Positions 36,914 through 45,766 are shown, counted from the first letter of the stretch. The stretch is DNA of 64,000 bases from an uncultured Deferribacteres bacterium (GCA_913009825.1 CAJVYQ010000024.1:1-64000); one strand, 5' to 3'. Numbers and translations are program-made. The notes: generated from the sequence alone by a model not told the origin.

Positions 36914-37342
36914 TCATGAAACTTGAAATTTTTTATGTGAATCTGCACTAATTGAAAGTTGAAACACTTCCCCGCCGAAATCAATTTTTGCTCCGATGAA
37001 CAGGCTGTTTTTATTAAATCCCCTTTTCTTAATTACCTCGGCGGCTATGGGATAACTGCGAATAATATCGATTTCAGAATTGATAAATTGATATTGATCG
37101 CGGGCAGAAGGAAAATTCATCTTGAAGAGAAGAGCCTTCTCCGGATCGACTTCCTTTTCGATCATGATTTTGGAACTTGCCTGAAAAACCGGCGCCATCA
37201 GAAAGCTGATCATGGTCACAACGGCCACCGTGAAGAAAAAAATAGTCAAAACCGGAAACTTCCGTTTAAATAAAATGGTCGGAAAGTTTCTCAGGGTTGC
37301 CGGCCTGTCGCTTGTAATTCAATTGTGTGGTTCATGTTTCAT
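36914..37342 (-). pseudogene. Remnant of a Wzz/Wzc-type chain-length gene
   Basis: The frame encodes RKFPVLTIFFFTVAVVTMIS and APVFQASSKIMIEKE, then ENSEIDIIRSYPIAAEVI-like residues: the first helix and start of a Wzz domain. It stops after about 125 residues at 36914, directly against the sugar transferase gene. An ATG at 37342 with AGGA upstream is in frame, but a TGA follows after seven codons. The gene is thus both nonsense-mutated near its start and truncated at its 3' end. Confidence 0.7.
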
Positions 37343-37435
37343 GATAGTTCCTGATCATCGAAGCCGGTACAGCTCCGCCATGTCAGTCCCATCACACTGT
37401 GGGGCGATAACGACCGGATCTCTCTTTTTGCTGTT

Positions 37436-37795
37436 CTATCTAAACGAAACTGTGCTTCTTAATTTTTGGTTAGTACGAGTCCAAAATAAAACTTGCAAAT
37501 AGGCGTTCAACAACGGCAGAGCGCCCTCGAAAACCTGATTGATAAAAGTGCTCACATTAGCGATGAATGTTTTGAGTATATAAACTATGTCCTGTGGATG
37601 AACCTGGATATTTTCAGCGCTCTTCCCTTTTATAACACCGGATAAATTTAGTTTTACCGCAGTTAATTCACTATTTTCGTCGCGCCGCAATACCATCATA
37701 CTGCTTATTTTCGCCGTATCTTTCCTGCCGCCGGGATGATTCACTTGCCCTAAAACATAAACCCGGCAGCCGCCATATTGCCGGATATTTTTTAC
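37436..37795 (-). pseudogene. C-terminal remnant of a Wza-type polysaccharide export gene
   Basis: The frame opens after a TGA at 37796-37798 and encodes YGGCRVYVLGQVNHPGGRKD, NIQVHPQDIVYI and FIANVSTFINQVFEGALPLL, the last SLBB domain and tail of a Wza-like protein. The N-terminal two thirds are missing. The intact Wza at 30774-31700 is a separate gene. Together with the Wzz remnant this marks an older wza-wzz pair that decayed in place. Confidence 0.7.
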
Positions 37796-37810
37796 TCATT
37801 AGTGTCCTGC

Positions 37811-38632
37811 CTATCGATACTTAATTTGGTTCACAATAAAGATTATACCCGCTTCCTGACCGGCGCCTCTTTCTGAATTCAGCGACAGAACCATTACATT
37901 TAGATTTAACTTTTTCTCCTCTCCCGGCCGGTTAAATTGCAGATCTCTGTATTCAATCTCCTGCACACTCCCCAAATGACTCATGAAGAGTGAGTGGAAC
38001 ACGGAAGTTTTCAGACCGGGAAATTGCCGGAACAATTTTGCGCCGTTCAGTGACGGCGCGGCGATACCCAGCAAATCTTTCATCCGTTGATTAATGATAA
38101 GAATTTCCCCATTCCCATTCAGAATCAAGACAGCCTCTGATATATGCTCGTAGAAAATCCGGTTGAGCATATTAAAATACAAGAAATTTTGGTTGATTCT
38201 CCGGATGCGGTGCATCGTTTGAAAAATTTGTGAAACATCCTCCTCTATATCGAATAACGTCTGTCCACGCTTTTTCCCTTCAATTGTTTTAGCCAGTTTT
38301 TCCCGTATTTTTTCCAGGCTAAAAGGTCTCTGTATATAATCATCGGCACCATTTCTGATTGCCTGAATGGCGGATTGGATAGAACTTTTTTCCGTAAGAA
38401 CCAGAATTGCCGTATCCGGGAACATCTCCTTCAGCCATGGAATCAATTGTCCTTTTTTTGCTCCGGGCAGATCCAGATCGGTAATTATCACCCCGAATGT
38501 ATGAACAGACAACACCATCTCCCGCAAGTCGCTTTTTTTAGAACAAGTTGTCACCTGAAATCCCCAGGATTCAAAAACATCCTGATAAACCTGTAAATTA
38601 CTGAGGTTCGGATCGATAAGGAGTAATTGCAT
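37811..38632 (-). CDS. Receiver-PAS protein without output domain
   Basis: 273 aa from ATG 38632 (a longer frame to 38743 gives an atypical start). Receiver domain (1-115): Asp7, acceptor Asp52 in VIITDLDLPG, Thr in LVLTEKSS and the ADDYIQRPF lysine position changed to Arg. The acidic pair is reduced (IDP). A PAS domain (about 160-250, VLILNGNGEILIINQRM) follows and then the protein ends. With no kinase, DNA-binding or enzyme domain it may act by protein contact. It lies at the head of the exopolysaccharide locus. Confidence 0.75.
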   Translation of the reverse strand: MQLLLIDPNLSNLQVYQDVFESWGFQVTTCSKKSDLREMVLSVHTFGVIITDLDLPGAKKGQLIPWLKEMFPDTAILVLTEKSSIQSAIQAIRNGADDYIQRPFSLEKIREKLAKTIEGKKRGQTLFDIEEDVSQIFQTMHRIRRINQNFLYFNMLNRIFYEHISEAVLILNGNGEILIINQRMKDLLGIAAPSLNGAKLFRQFPGLKTSVFHSLFMSHLGSVQEIEYRDLQFNRPGEEKKLNLNVMVLSLNSERGAGQEAGIIFIVNQIKYR

Positions 38633-38839
38633 CGGTTGCTCGCTTTTTTCGATTTGGTATTGAAAACACGGTTCCTGAACAAATATATCAACAGTTATAT
38701 GGCAATCTATGTACCGCAAAAAAGAAAGGCGAAGTCCTGCCAAAACAGTGAGGTGCTATATTACTGTATATTTTTGAGTTATGTGACTCGCAGGAATAAA
38801 TATAGTTACCTGATTGCAGCGGAGGAAATTGAGTAAAAA

Positions 38840-38954
38840 GTTGTATTTTACGACACAACGAATTGGATTATTTTTGTAATCTACTAATAATTATGAAGTT
38901 AAAAAATATTGAAATGGCTATTGGATTTTGCCGCCAAAGTCGTATTTTTCGACA
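38840..38954. promoter_or_regulatory. Two operator-like palindromes GTYGTATTTTWCGAC
   Basis: GTTGTATTTTACGAC and GTCGTATTTTTCGAC share 13 of 15 bases and both are near-palindromes with GTCG/CGAC arms; starts are 99 bases apart. They lie about 210 and 310 bases upstream of the receiver-PAS gene. Enhancer-like sites for a dimeric regulator would look like this. No regulator can be assigned. Confidence 0.4.
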
Positions 38955-39029
38955 GAAAACTTATGTTAGTGAGTTTGCCTGTCGATTCGCCGAATCGAAA
39001 TATATAATGGAAACTTGCAGGATATATTG

Positions 39030-39182
39030 ACCTAAACTGAGCGATTCGCAACCAGGCATTGCCACCTAATACGTGTACTGTCATTCAGCAGGAATCTTGT
39101 TGTTTCATTGCTTGATAATGACAAGATTCCTCCCCGCCTGCAGCGGACAGGCTGAATGACATGAGAATCGCTTAGTTTAGGA
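39030..39182. mobile_element. 153-bp element with ACCTRAAYTGAGCGATT ends
   Basis: Ends ACCTAAACTGAGCGATTC and GAATCGCTTAGTTTAGGA. The inside holds a GTCATTCAGCAGGAATCTTG segment similar to the 40838 and 11624 copies, with inverted CAGGAATCTTGTTG / CAAGATTCC arms. It belongs to the same terminal-repeat family but a longer subtype. Confidence 0.75.
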
Positions 39183-39265
39183 TTGAATTAAATAGTTTGT
39201 AGTTGAATCTTGGAATTATATATGGTGTAATGCCGGCGCGAGGATAATTCTCTCATCGTCCTTAT

Positions 39266-40426
39266 CTATTTGTAAGCGCAACGCCTTGCTTCATCGGCGA
39301 AAGCTTCAATCAATTCCGGCTCGGCATCAAAAAAGTGGTCTGAGGGACAGAGGATGTAACCGCCGTTTTCTCCCGCTTCCGCAAAACAGCGGCGCACTTC
39401 TTTGCGGGTTTTTTCAGGGGAACAGTTTTTAAAAAAATGAAACTGATCGAAACCGCCGATCATACAGACTTGGTCGCCGATCCTGCGTTTCGCTTCGGCT
39501 AAATTGGTATCGCCGCCCATTGCGGCCGGGGTGAAAGTTTCCATGGCATCCGGTTTCATATCGGCAATTCGCTCCAAAAGCGGCATCATACCGCCGCAGG
39601 TGTGATAGACAATTCGCTGTCCGGCCTCGCGGGCTAAATCGATCAGTTCGCTATCGTAGGAAGCAACGAACTGATCAAAAATTTTGGGCGAAATGACGGT
39701 GGACGAGGCATCGCCGCCGCCAAGTTCCAGCAGATCATATTTTGCGCCTTTTAGTGAACGGATAAAAATCTTCTTCCGGTTTTGCAAAATTTTAAGCAGT
39801 TCATGTACCCATCGGGGATCGTCGTAAGTAGCTAAAATCAAACGTTCAATTCCCACAATACAAGCGGCATCCTGCCAGGTACCCGGCTGGCCGAAAACAT
39901 CAAAACAGCAGATATGGCCGCGCACCAATCCACGGTTACCAAAATTTTCCGCTTCTTCATCGACACTTCTCACGTCACAATTGGGAGCTGTGATAAATTC
40001 ACCGATGAGATCGATATCAGATTTCTCCTTAACCGGATATTCGGCGACCCAACTTGTATACTCGTTGGATTGCAGCACCATGGATAGTTCCCCTTTTGGC
40101 GTGACAAAACGATAGCGCCGGGTTGTATATTGGGAATCGGGAATCTCTTCTGAGAAAATACGCCAATTGTTCGAAGCAACCCGCCGGGATTCCAGAAAGT
40201 TAATATCACGCTGTTCCGGGTCAAAGTAATCGCCGGTCGCGGAATCCGGTTTGTGCGGTACGAGCCAGCGTATGGCATCCATGTCGAACCGGTTAAAAAA
40301 CTCAGGGTAAGGAATTCCTCCCATGTAAGTTTTCAAAAAATAATCCATTAAATGATGGGACGTAACCGGCAGCCTGTCGGGAGTTTCGTTATTCAGTGCG
40401 GTGAGCATTCTCTCTTTGGAAGTCAT
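39266..40426 (-). CDS. Uroporphyrinogen decarboxylase-fold protein (methyltransferase-like)
   Basis: 386 aa from ATG 40426, which has AGGA 8 bases upstream. TSKERMLTALNNETPDRLPV is the standard start of the UroD/MtaA superfamily; HTCGGMMPLLERIADMKPDA and GGFDQFHFF also fit. A role in haem synthesis is unlikely because no other haem gene is near. Members beside sugar oxidoreductases and isomerases are common but poorly characterised. It is divergent from the sugar cluster at 41111-45344, separated by two mobile elements. Confidence 0.75.
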   Translation of the reverse strand: MTSKERMLTALNNETPDRLPVTSHHLMDYFLKTYMGGIPYPEFFNRFDMDAIRWLVPHKPDSATGDYFDPEQRDINFLESRRVASNNWRIFSEEIPDSQYTTRRYRFVTPKGELSMVLQSNEYTSWVAEYPVKEKSDIDLIGEFITAPNCDVRSVDEEAENFGNRGLVRGHICCFDVFGQPGTWQDAACIVGIERLILATYDDPRWVHELLKILQNRKKIFIRSLKGAKYDLLELGGGDASSTVISPKIFDQFVASYDSELIDLAREAGQRIVYHTCGGMMPLLERIADMKPDAMETFTPAAMGGDTNLAEAKRRIGDQVCMIGGFDQFHFFKNCSPEKTRKEVRRCFAEAGENGGYILCPSDHFFDAEPELIEAFADEARRCAYK

Positions 40427-40478
40427 TTTGAGTCCTTTTTTTAGGATTGATGTTTTCATTTTCATTCATTAAATTAGT

Positions 40479-40826
40479 TTAACTATTCAGGTTGCCCGCT
40501 AATATCGCTAAAAAACGCGAATCGTTAACTATTTTGTCCTATTCGTATAATTTCGTGTAATTCGCGGGCTGAATAGGCAGACGATTTTTTCAATTTCTCT
40601 GCGCCCTCCGCGTCTCTGCGTTAAAAAAACAGGCGCTTTAAAACGCAGAGACGCAGAGAGCGCAAAGGAAGCGGATTTGTTCAAAAAACTAAAGTGTTAC
40701 GGTATGGTCACTACTCAGGCAGCCCGCGAAAGACTCAAAAAAAAACAGGAAAAAAGTTAGATGAGATCTTTCGATTGTTTCGTGTGCTTTCTGCCTGTGT
40801 CAGACAGACGTGAGCTGAATAGTTAC
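40479..40826 (+). mobile_element. 348-bp MITE-like element (copy C) with perfect 8-bp target duplication
   Basis: Ends TTAACTATTCAGG and GCTGAATAGTTAC, flanked on both sides by AAATTAGT (40471-40478 and 40827-40834). The sequence is nearly identical to the copy at 5497-5844 and to the partial copy at 1-170. The internal palindrome around ctctgcgttaaaaaaa / tttaaaacgcagag could fold. No transposase. The clean duplication implies a fairly recent insertion. Confidence 0.92.
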
Positions 40827-40837
40827 AAATTAGTTTA

Positions 40838-40960
40838 ACCTGAATTGAGCGATTCTAATGTCATTCCGTAGGAATCTTGTTGGTTTAAAGCACAGAACCA
40901 ACAAGATTCTTCCGGAATCTTTGGGTGGTTGTTTCAAGTAAAGAATCGCCCAATTTAGGT
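40838..40960 (+). mobile_element. 123-bp ACCTGAATTGAGCGATT-family element
   Basis: Ends ACCTGAATTGAGCGATTCT and AGAATCGCCCAATTTAGGT. The inside carries the hairpin ATCTTGTTGGTT / AACCAACAAGAT. It is the uninterrupted counterpart of the copy at 11624-12042. It sits 11 bases after the 348-bp element. Confidence 0.82.
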
Positions 40961-41110
40961 TTAATGTAAAAAAATGATTCCATGTTTTCAAGTGCTGAAA
41001 TTACGAATTAAACGGAGATGGGTCAATGTGCAAAGAAATATTTCCACATCTGCCAAGACTATTTTCCCAAGTTTGCTTTAATATAACGTCAATTCGATGG
41101 AAACTTTTTA

Positions 41111-41941
41111 ATGACTTTTCAAAATTCAGAACATTTTAACCGCCTTTGCATCCATACCATCAGCAACAAACCGTGGTCGATGGGGAAAATAATTGAGAAT
41201 TACGCTCAGGCGGGAGTGAAAGGTATTTCCGTCTGGCGGGATCGATTAGCGGACAAAAGCCCGGTTCAACTTGGCGAAGAGATCAGAAAAGCGGAAATAG
41301 AAATTGTTTCACTGGTTCGCGGTGGATTTTTCCCCGGTAAAACGGAAGCAGAAAGAAATGCGGCCATAGATGAAAACCGGTTGATAATCGATGAAGCCGC
41401 CGGACTGGGAGCACCCATGCTTGTTTTGGTTTGCGGCGCTGTTCCCGGGCAGGCCATCAGACAGTCGCTGGATCAAATTGAAAAGGGACTTGCAACAATT
41501 TTACCGTGCGCGGAAAAAAACGGCGTGAAATTGGTTATTGAACCGCTTCATCCCATGTATGCTGATTCCCGCTCGGCCATCGCAACCATGAAAACAGCCA
41601 ATGATTTTGCAGAAAAATTTGACTCGCCATTTCTCGGCGTCGCAGTGGATGTCTTTCATGTATGGTGGGACCCGGATCTGGAAGCGGAAATCAAACGCTG
41701 CGGCGATAACGGCAAGCTGATGGCTTTTCATATCTGCGACTGGAAACAGGATATGGAAGACATGCTCAACGACCGCGGACTCATGGGCGAAGGGATTATC
41801 CGCATCGGGGAAATTCGCTGCTGGATGGAAAACAGCGGATTCAACGGTTTTCATGAAGTGGAGATATTTTCAAACCGTTGGTGGAACACGGATCAAAATT
41901 ATTTTTTGCAGAAGATCAAAAAAGCATATTTGCAGATTTAA
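41111..41941 (+). CDS. Sugar phosphate isomerase/epimerase (xylose isomerase-like TIM barrel)
   Basis: 276 aa. Metal-ligand blocks in order: VIEPLHPMY (Glu), GVAVDVFHVWW (Asp, His), FHICDWK (His, Asp) and GFHEVEIFS (Glu), the pattern of the AP-endonuclease-2/xylose isomerase-like family, which isomerises or epimerises keto sugars and inositols. The following gene is a Gfo/Idh/MocA oxidoreductase, a very common partner. The exact substrate is unknown. Confidence 0.85.
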   Translation: MTFQNSEHFNRLCIHTISNKPWSMGKIIENYAQAGVKGISVWRDRLADKSPVQLGEEIRKAEIEIVSLVRGGFFPGKTEAERNAAIDENRLIIDEAAGLGAPMLVLVCGAVPGQAIRQSLDQIEKGLATILPCAEKNGVKLVIEPLHPMYADSRSAIATMKTANDFAEKFDSPFLGVAVDVFHVWWDPDLEAEIKRCGDNGKLMAFHICDWKQDMEDMLNDRGLMGEGIIRIGEIRCWMENSGFNGFHEVEIFSNRWWNTDQNYFLQKIKKAYLQI

Positions 41942-42099
41942 GTAATCAGCAAAGTAAATTGTCGTCACTATTTAACCCGGATTTCCGATGGGCAGAAAGA
42001 TTCCGTCGAAAGAATCCGGATGACCGTTTTTAGCGCACCGGCAAACCCTATGCAGACTGAAGCGAGCATATTGTTATCAGCAATTGAGGAGGATCGGCA

Positions 42100-43257
42100 T
42101 TGAAGCTCCACAGAATCGGCGTCATCATGAACGGTGTTACCGGCAGAATGGGTACAAATCAGCATTTGGTTCGTTCGATTCTGGCCATTCAAAGACAGGG
42201 TGGTGTAAGAATCAAGAAAAATGAAGCTATTATGCCGGAACCTGTCCTTGTTGGCCGCAAAGAAGATAAATTGCGAAAATTAGCAAAAGCTCACGGTCTG
42301 CAAAATATATCCACGAATTTGGCCGGCGTTTTAGCCGATCCGAAAAACAAAATTTATTTTGATTCGCAATCTACCAAGCTGCATGTTGACAGCATGTTAA
42401 TGGCCATCGATGCAGGGAAAGCCGTATATTGTGAAAAACCGACGGCAGAATCTTTGGAGAAGGCGGTTCAACTTTATCAGGCTGCAGAAAGGGCCGGGGT
42501 AAAGAATGGTGTGGTTCAGGACAAACTATTTTTACCGGGGCTGCAGAAATTCGCAAAAATCAAACAGCAGGGTATTTTAGGGAAGATTCTCTCCGTCCAC
42601 GGCGAATTCGGCTACTGGGTATTTTCCGGTCACAATGCCGAACAAACACCCCAGCGGCCCAGTTGGAACTATCGCAGTGAAGATGGCGGCGGCATTATTG
42701 TGGATATGCATTCCCACTGGCGCTATGTCATCGATAATCTTTTCGGCCGGGTAAAATCTGTGCTGACCCACGCCGAGACCCACCTAAAAGAACGGATCGA
42801 TGAAAACGGCAAAGTCTACACTTGCACTGCGGACGATGCAGCTTACGCGATTTTTGAGACGGAAGATAACGTGCTGTGTCAATTCAATTCCAGTTGGGTT
42901 ACACGGGTTCGCCGGGATGACCTGTTTACAATGCTGGTGAACGGCACGGAAGCATCCGCAGTGATCGGATTGCGAAAATGCCGGCTGCAAAAATTAAGCA
43001 GTACGCCCCGTTTTGTGTGGAACCCCGATGTTGACATCCCTGTCGATCCCAACAATAACTGGGAAGAAGTTCCGGCCTCAGAAACCTATGATAACGCTTT
43101 TAAAAACCAGTGGGAGCTGTTTTTACGACATGTGGTTTTGGATGAACCGTTCCCGTGGAATTTACGGGAGGGAGCCAAAGGGGTTCAGTTAGCGGAAAAA
43201 AGCCGGCAATCCCACCGGCAACGTCGATGGCTGGATTTGGAAGAACTTCCGGAATAA
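42100..43257 (+). CDS. Gfo/Idh/MocA-family oxidoreductase
   Basis: 385 aa with a TTG start at 42100 backed by a strong GAGGAGG site 9 bases upstream. The Rossmann motif near the N terminus reads VIMNGVTGRMG, closer to DapB-like GxTGRMG than to the usual GxGxxG. The EKP motif (AVYCEKPTAE) and the DMHSHWRYVIDNLFG region fit the family, which oxidises or reduces sugars and cyclitols with NAD(P). It follows the isomerase-like gene by 158 bases and precedes the GxGYxYP gene by 23. Confidence 0.88.
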   Translation: MKLHRIGVIMNGVTGRMGTNQHLVRSILAIQRQGGVRIKKNEAIMPEPVLVGRKEDKLRKLAKAHGLQNISTNLAGVLADPKNKIYFDSQSTKLHVDSMLMAIDAGKAVYCEKPTAESLEKAVQLYQAAERAGVKNGVVQDKLFLPGLQKFAKIKQQGILGKILSVHGEFGYWVFSGHNAEQTPQRPSWNYRSEDGGGIIVDMHSHWRYVIDNLFGRVKSVLTHAETHLKERIDENGKVYTCTADDAAYAIFETEDNVLCQFNSSWVTRVRRDDLFTMLVNGTEASAVIGLRKCRLQKLSSTPRFVWNPDVDIPVDPNNNWEEVPASETYDNAFKNQWELFLRHVVLDEPFPWNLREGAKGVQLAEKSRQSHRQRRWLDLEELPE

Positions 43258-43280
43258 AAAAAGATCGATTGGAAAATAAA

Positions 43281-45344
43281 ATGAGTAAAAAGATTTGGCT
43301 GGTTTCTCTTGTTTTAACCGTTTGGGTTTCCTTCAGTTTTGCACAGGAAAGGTCTTCTCTGTTCGGCAAATGGGAGTTGATTCCCGATAAAAGTTCAGAA
43401 ATCAGTCTCTATCGCACCCTGTCCGTTGACCTGCAAAAAGTTGGACAGAAATTAACTTTAATCGAAAAATGGGGCAGCAAGCGAAGTTTTTCCGACACAC
43501 TTCATTTCAAAACGGATGGCAAAGTTTACCAAAACAGCATCAAAAACCGGGTTTGGCCTACCAATGTATTTATGGGAATTTCGCAGGCGGTTGGTGAAAA
43601 AAGAAAAGTAACTGCCAATTGGATGAAAAATGGTGAAGTTTTGACAATTCACATCGCGTATCCGGTTCTGGCATCCCAGGGAAAAGTGAACCTGACAGAA
43701 AAGCACATTTTTCAGTGGAATAAAACTGACGATCTGCTCACCTGTTCCATCGAGCGTTCCACACGAAAATCGGGCAGTGATTTTAAATACGTGCTAAAAA
43801 GAGCGGGAACAAACGATGCCTATTTTATGCGTCTGCAGGACAACTGGCAGATCGATGAACTGCTGCCGGTGCAGGCATTTTTAATCAGCCTGCAGGGTGT
43901 GGTAAATGCGGATGCGCCCCGTCTTTATTTCATTTATCCCAAATCCTGGGCATTTAATTACACTCCGGCCGTTTTTGATTTCTACAAGGACAAGAAAAAC
44001 TTCACTTTTACGGAATTGCGTAATCATGAAATTGCTCTGCAAAGGTTGAAACAGTACGTTAAGGGATATGTAGTTTGGGATAAATCGGTGCGCACTTCTT
44101 TGATTGTAGCATTTACGGTGGCGGGACTGGAAAAAGCGGTCGTTGTCAGCGAGGATATGCTGCCGTTGGTGGAAAAAGCCGGATTAAAAATGGTGGAGGA
44201 TTTCCGCTGGAAATTTGCCGGAAAAAGCGATGCGGAAATTTACAGGTGGGCTTATGAACATTACTGGGACCGCTGCAACAAGGATTTTATTGTTTGGCTT
44301 GGCGGTGATTACGGTAAAATAATGAAACCCGGTGTTGCCGATTGGGGAATATACAAGCATGTATTTTTCAATGATCTGTCGACGCGGGTGACGGATACGG
44401 AAGAGTACGCCTTGGCCAATAAACTGCTCAGCGAGATGAATCCCATGGCTATGGTGATGGGCTGGCACTCTTACGGGAAGGATTTGGAAAGGGAGCATGT
44501 CTCGCTCTGTTCCCATTACGGCCATCGCGTGGAAGGTTTGAACACGCTGCCCAATCTCAGCTTCAGCAGCCAGGTGCACCCGGCACCGGGGTTCAAATTT
44601 AAAAATCATCACAACGTTGTGCCCGGTAAAAAGTATGTCCCGGAAAAGAAAGTTTACATCACCTGCATTCAAACCGACGGCCTGGGAATTGGTGCCTGGC
44701 TGAAACCGGGACGCGGCGAAATTCCCTACGCCTGGGAGACCATCATCAATTATTCCTGGCTGGCTCCCGCCATGATGGAATTTTTTTACAGCACCGCTAC
44801 GGCTAACGATTATTTCATTGGGGCGCTTTCCGGGCCGGGGTATCTTTACCCCAAAGCCGTGCCGCCCAAACTGCTGCCCAATCTGATTAAAGAGGCAAAA
44901 CGGATGATGGACCTGCTGGATCTGCAAGTATTTGAATTGATGGATTATTCCGAAGGCGCCACAGTGGAAGGAAATACCGAACTGACAAAACAGGTGGTCG
45001 ACGCCTATTACAAGGGGATGCCGGATGTGATCGGTTTTGTAAACGGCTATGCGCCTGCATTCACATTTACGGTTCGCAACGGCAAACCGCTCATTTCATA
45101 CGATTACTACCTGTCACCCACAAGAAAAAAAGCGGCGGCGGTCGCCGATCTGCACGAACTGGCGGAAATAAATAAGCGTCGCCCTTATTTCCTGCTGATG
45201 CATGTTCGCGAAAACAGCGATATCAAACGGGTGAAAGGAATTCTGGACGGGTTAGGATCGAAGTTCGAGGTGGTGCCCCTGGATATTTTTCTAAAAATGG
45301 CAGGCCGGCAGCCAACGTTTAAAGAGAGGTTCTTACAGAAATAA
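43281..45344 (+). CDS. GxGYxYP-type putative glycoside hydrolase, exported
   Basis: 687 aa from ATG 43281; the open frame extends back to 43155 inside the previous gene, but the signal peptide (KKIWLVSLVLTVWVSFSFAQ) starts at 43281. An N-terminal lipocalin-like section (about 25-170) is followed by a large domain containing GPGYLYPKAVP, the GxGYxYP signature of a family named for it and thought to be glycosidases. It is likely periplasmic or outer-surface. Substrate is unknown; it sits at the end of a sugar-metabolism cluster and is followed by a strong hairpin. Confidence 0.78.
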   Translation: MSKKIWLVSLVLTVWVSFSFAQERSSLFGKWELIPDKSSEISLYRTLSVDLQKVGQKLTLIEKWGSKRSFSDTLHFKTDGKVYQNSIKNRVWPTNVFMGISQAVGEKRKVTANWMKNGEVLTIHIAYPVLASQGKVNLTEKHIFQWNKTDDLLTCSIERSTRKSGSDFKYVLKRAGTNDAYFMRLQDNWQIDELLPVQAFLISLQGVVNADAPRLYFIYPKSWAFNYTPAVFDFYKDKKNFTFTELRNHEIALQRLKQYVKGYVVWDKSVRTSLIVAFTVAGLEKAVVVSEDMLPLVEKAGLKMVEDFRWKFAGKSDAEIYRWAYEHYWDRCNKDFIVWLGGDYGKIMKPGVADWGIYKHVFFNDLSTRVTDTEEYALANKLLSEMNPMAMVMGWHSYGKDLEREHVSLCSHYGHRVEGLNTLPNLSFSSQVHPAPGFKFKNHHNVVPGKKYVPEKKVYITCIQTDGLGIGAWLKPGRGEIPYAWETIINYSWLAPAMMEFFYSTATANDYFIGALSGPGYLYPKAVPPKLLPNLIKEAKRMMDLLDLQVFELMDYSEGATVEGNTELTKQVVDAYYKGMPDVIGFVNGYAPAFTFTVRNGKPLISYDYYLSPTRKKAAAVADLHELAEINKRRPYFLLMHVRENSDIKRVKGILDGLGSKFEVVPLDIFLKMAGRQPTFKERFLQK

Positions 45345-45378
45345 AGCAGCGTATTATAGGGTAACGGTGTGGAGATGG

Positions 45379-45410
45379 GCGCAGAGAAAATTCATAAATT
45401 TTCTCTGCGC
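45379..45410 (+). terminator. Strong hairpin after the GxGYxYP gene
   Basis: A perfect 14-base stem (GCGCAGAGAAAATT / AATTTTCTCTGCGC) with a 4-base loop lies 35 bases after the stop codon. The T-rich part is inside the stem, and no long U-tract follows, so it may act as an RNA-stabilising or weak terminating structure. Confidence 0.5.
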
Positions 45411-45766
45411 CTCGCATCTTCACCATTCCCGGCGTTCCTGTTTTCGCAGTTATTATTATTTTTCTCAATTCAATTATTGTAAGCAGAATTACCCAATATA
45501 ATACAATTCACAATTAGCCGTCCCGCTTCATTTCAATAACCTGAATCGAGCAATGTAGAGTAACTTTCAAGAAACTTGAAAAAAATTAGGCCACAGAATA
45601 GAGATGCCACAGAAAAAACCATAAATTTAATTTCTTTATGTGTTAAATTATTTTAGTGGTATTCGAAGTATTTTAGATAATAAAAGGCCAATTTTTAAGT
45701 TTCTCATATACAATTAGGTGCATTGATTTTTGGCGAATCTCTGTCACTACTCAGGTATGCTTATTG

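Larger units (their letters stand above)
38633..39265. other. Upstream region of the exopolysaccharide locus
   Basis: No gene seen. It contains two similar palindromic sites, GTTGTATTTTACGAC (38840-38854) and GTCGTATTTTTCGAC (38939-38953), and an ACCTGAAT-type element at 39030-39182. As the only long gap before the minus-strand polysaccharide genes it is the natural place for their main promoter. Confidence 0.5.

Noticed and set aside
14388-36917. Exosortase or PEP-CTERM protein in the polysaccharide locus
   Set aside because: Every gene in the locus was inspected; none has the exosortase pattern or a PEP-CTERM tail.
37318-37342. TGA in the Wzz remnant as a selenocysteine codon
   Set aside because: The gene is truncated at its 3' end and Wzz proteins have no selenocysteine; a nonsense mutation is simpler.
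38700-38760. Possible sigma-54 promoter (TTGGCAGGACTTCGCC on the minus strand)
   Set aside because: The spacing between the GG and GC elements is one base short and the -12 box is poor.
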